Source: Rhipicephalus microplus
Lineage: Eukaryota; Arthropoda; Arachnida; Ixodida; Ixodidae
Direction of reading: 5' to 3'
Assembly (NCBI RefSeq): GCF_043290135.1
Contig: NC_134704.1
Location: 15,392,001 to 15,456,000 of the forward strand
Length of the DNA: 64,000 nt
A program made the position numbers and the translations under genes. Under the pieces are notes generated by a model. The model saw only the letters and a program-made list of their open reading frames with translations. It was not told where the DNA came from and made no database searches. This document shows, one piece after another, positions 61,575 through 64,000 of the stretch. Every line of letters starts with the position of its first letter. The first letter of the stretch is position 1.

Positions 61575-63333
61575 GTGCACAGATACAAAATGTAAAAATA
61601 TGGGAAGGGGAGGGGTGAGCGACTGAACACCTCCAAGGCTTTCCTGGTTAGGCCACTGTTCACGTAGCCTAACCACGTAGAGGATCAATTTGACTGAGAA
61701 GAAAAAAGATGACTTCCGCCTTCGAGGCGTCTCAGGCGAATGAACTTGCGAGTTTCGTTTTTTGGATGATTTTCTTCTCTTTTCTGCGTCTGCCTCACCA
61801 AGTCTTGCTCAAAGCTTCCGCTTTTCTCTACATTGGTGCAGTGGCGCACGCAAGCGAATTGAATGTCACGCGTCGTCGGTAGGTGTCAGCGTTGCAGCGC
61901 GCAAACAGGGAACGCCTGTATGGCGAGGACAACCCCATTTTCAACAGCCCCACACGGCCTTCTGTATTACCATACTCTTAATTTTTTAATTACTTTGGCG
62001 GTGTTTTATTGTCCCATGCGTAACACCTTTACCTTTCCTGCTATGAAGCGAATTCGCTACACACTACTACGTATGCTCCAATAGTTCCAGCTACGTATAA
62101 TGTGAGAAAAGACGTCGTTATAAACTTCCTGGTGATTCTCACCATCTGGTTTGCGCATAAATATCTGACGAGAGAAGTCGGCTGAGATGGCTACGACTCT
62201 TGCCCTCTTCGCGTCCTCCACAGCGTCTGTTCGCATTTTAACCGTAGCAACGAAAAGTCAACAAACAAGAATACCGTGTTTGTTCAAGCCTTACATTTGA
62301 TTTGGCTCCTGTTTTCTTAAACACAGCCAGCAGCAGCAAAAGCAAACACGATCTTATGCAGTCATAAAGGTGTCGTAATTCTTAGTGTGGAGTGGACAGT
62401 AAAACTGTTCTCGCTTTACAAATTTTTCAGAATAGAAAGAAAAAGCATATATGCGAGCTGCTTGACATGACCATTGTGAAACTAGCCCAGACCAAACTTC
62501 AGAGAAAACAACTACAGTGTTTTCGAGCAAACACGGCAGTTTTGTTTCGCGTGTATATTCATTTTACCCACTGATTCTGCGTTTATTAGCGTGCTAAATT
62601 CCGGCTTAGGTGACGCTAAGCTTTACATTTAGGGTATTATTATTATTATTAACTTTTTTCTGCGGTGATTCAAATGACTGATGAAGACATCTTGCAGATA
62701 AGTTCTTCACGCAGGTAATTGCAGAGAAGGTGGTTAAACATTTAGCAGTGGGTGACAAGACAACCAAAAGTTACAAAGACTATAGGATAGACATACTTCC
62801 ATGTGCTAACGAAAGAAACGAACAGTAAAATGCCAACAACTCCACGTATTGTCTAATAAAAGAAGGAAAATCGTTCTAAGAGCTAGTTTATTTGACGAAA
62901 CCAATCAAACGAACAGTACGTATTGTGTCACAAAATTCTCAGTCACTACGTTAAATTCGTTAAACTGATTTTTGCGATCATCTGTAGTGAATCTGTCCTG
63001 TTTTCCGAAGAAGTTATATCGATGTTTGTAGCCAAGGTATAGTTTTTTAGCAAGATGAGGGAGGCATATGGAGGAGGCTTGTTTACATTAGTTTGTGCAA
63101 GTAATGACGTACGCATCTATAAATAAATAACTGAACAAATAAATAAACAGAAAGGATTGCCGATACGTTCACCTAAGACGACTGGAAGGTTGAAAGACAC
63201 CACGTTTTCTGCCCAGTCAGTATTGATTCTGTCACCCTCCGAAAGATTTCTGCTACTAATGTGGTTTTGCGTGGCCTCTATGATCGGCCTACATATTGAC
63301 CAAGCTACGATGCAATGCCATCATGTAACGTGA
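61575..63333. other. No gene seen
   Basis: AT-rich. A short TATT repeat lies at about 62634-62650. No supported gene. Confidence 0.4.
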
Positions 63334-63415
63334 CGCCACAGTGACGTCACAATGACGTCACAAGTTCTGGCGATCTGTCGTGCCATTATGACGTCGTATG
63401 GTGGCGTAACCACTT
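63334..63415. repeat. TGACGTCA-containing dispersed repeat
   Basis: TGACGTCA occurs twice, 63342-63349 and 63353-63360, with TGACGCCA before and ATGACGTCG after. The trailing GTCGTATGGTGGCGTAACC matches 15086-15104. A short GATGATG run follows at 63416-63434. Confidence 0.5.
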
Positions 63416-63880
63416 GATGATGATGATGATGATGTACGTTGCCGATGCCGATGGTCTAACTGCATGTTTGTTGAGGTATTTAAGGCTTCCGTTTTAATAG
63501 GTTGTTCTTGTATGAATTGCTCTTCATGCATATTGCGGTGTTCTGCAGCCTTCCCTGTTTGCATTCTGCATTCTGCAGCCTTCCCTGTTTCAGTGTTGTC
63601 CTCTGTACCGCCTGATCGCAGACGCGTCTCACGCACTCATATTTGGGCCACGTTCTCGATCCAGCGTCACGCCTTGGGAGCGGCGTGTACGCGAAGAACG
63701 CGCGTCTCTACGTCAATCCTGGATCGCTTCGCCCTTCCTTCACATTTGTTCTGCGAACCCGCGCGGTAAATTTACCGGAACCGAATGTTGTTCTCAGCGT
63801 AAGTCGAATCTGCCTCTGGCCAATGAAGTATAGAACGGAGTGCGCGAGTCGTAAATTTGGTTATCCGAAACAATAACCTC
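63416..63880. other. No gene seen; 20-bp direct repeat
   Basis: TTCTGCAGCCTTCCCTGTTT is repeated exactly at 63541-63560 and 63571-63590. No supported gene. Confidence 0.4.
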
Positions 63881-64000
63881 AGAACGATAGTTATAGCGTG
63901 AGAACAGAACGACGACAAAGAGACAATAAAGGCACGAAGGACACTTCTTGTCTCTTTGTCGCCGTTCTGTTCTCGCGCTATAACTATCGTCATGTCATAC
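63881..64000 (-). mobile_element. Foldback element, cut by the window edge
   Basis: ACGATAGTTATAGCG at 63884 and its complement ending ACTATCGTCATG at about 63994 bound arms of about 45 bp. The arms share AGAACAGAACGACGACAAAG and enclose an unpaired centre of about 18 bp. ATGTCATAC at the edge is the start of the family head seen in the other copies, which would continue outside the window. Confidence 0.7.

Overview
This is eukaryotic nuclear DNA, most likely from a hard (ixodid) tick. The clearest marker is a family of about 240-bp tRNA-derived SINEs matching the tick SINE Ruka, present at least 15 times in both orientations and several times with a clear target-site duplication (TSD). Long AAT, CA, AT, TTTC, GATA and CTGT microsatellites, many LINE remnants, CpG-rich islands and the lack of any densely packed genes fit the same picture. 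Species was not determined.

Layout. 1-9 kb: a TATA/E-box promoter and a candidate first coding exon of an unknown acidic protein (3221-3485), then a 384-bp near-perfect palindrome (4025-4408) and two Ruka copies. 8.8-11 kb: an internally repetitive GC-rich element, a rearranged foldback element and a microsatellite. 11-32 kb: mostly unannotatable intergenic or intronic DNA with SINEs, microsatellites, isolated hairpins, a second tRNA-derived SINE family and a second intact foldback element. 33-35 kb: 3' ends of two degenerate LINEs. 35.7-38.9 kb: a long GC-rich stretch ending in a second candidate first exon (38840-38885). 39-52 kb: further SINEs, LINE 3' ends and CTGT microsatellites.

52.5-61.6 kb is the best understood part. 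A nearly complete I-group LINE (52490-61560) is flanked by a perfect 14-bp duplication. A 3110-bp LTR retrotransposon (55820-58929) is inserted inside its reverse-transcriptase ORF, with identical-length 179-bp LTRs, TG...CA ends and a 5-bp duplication. The LINE encodes a zinc-knuckle ORF1 and an ORF2 with endonuclease, reverse transcriptase and RNase H. It is broken by one stop codon, three frameshifts and the LTR insertion. The LTR element lacks pol and carries one open 320-codon frame of unknown function.

The most novel-looking signal is a dispersed family of foldback elements (3991-4407, 9927-10062, 23942-24117 and 63881 to the window end). Three copies have 8-10 bp flanking repeats and a shared single-sided head containing GGGCTAGTTGGT; the fourth is cut by the window edge before the head. 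Arm lengths and hairpin centres differ between copies. No complete host gene, rRNA, functional tRNA or CRISPR array could be supported.
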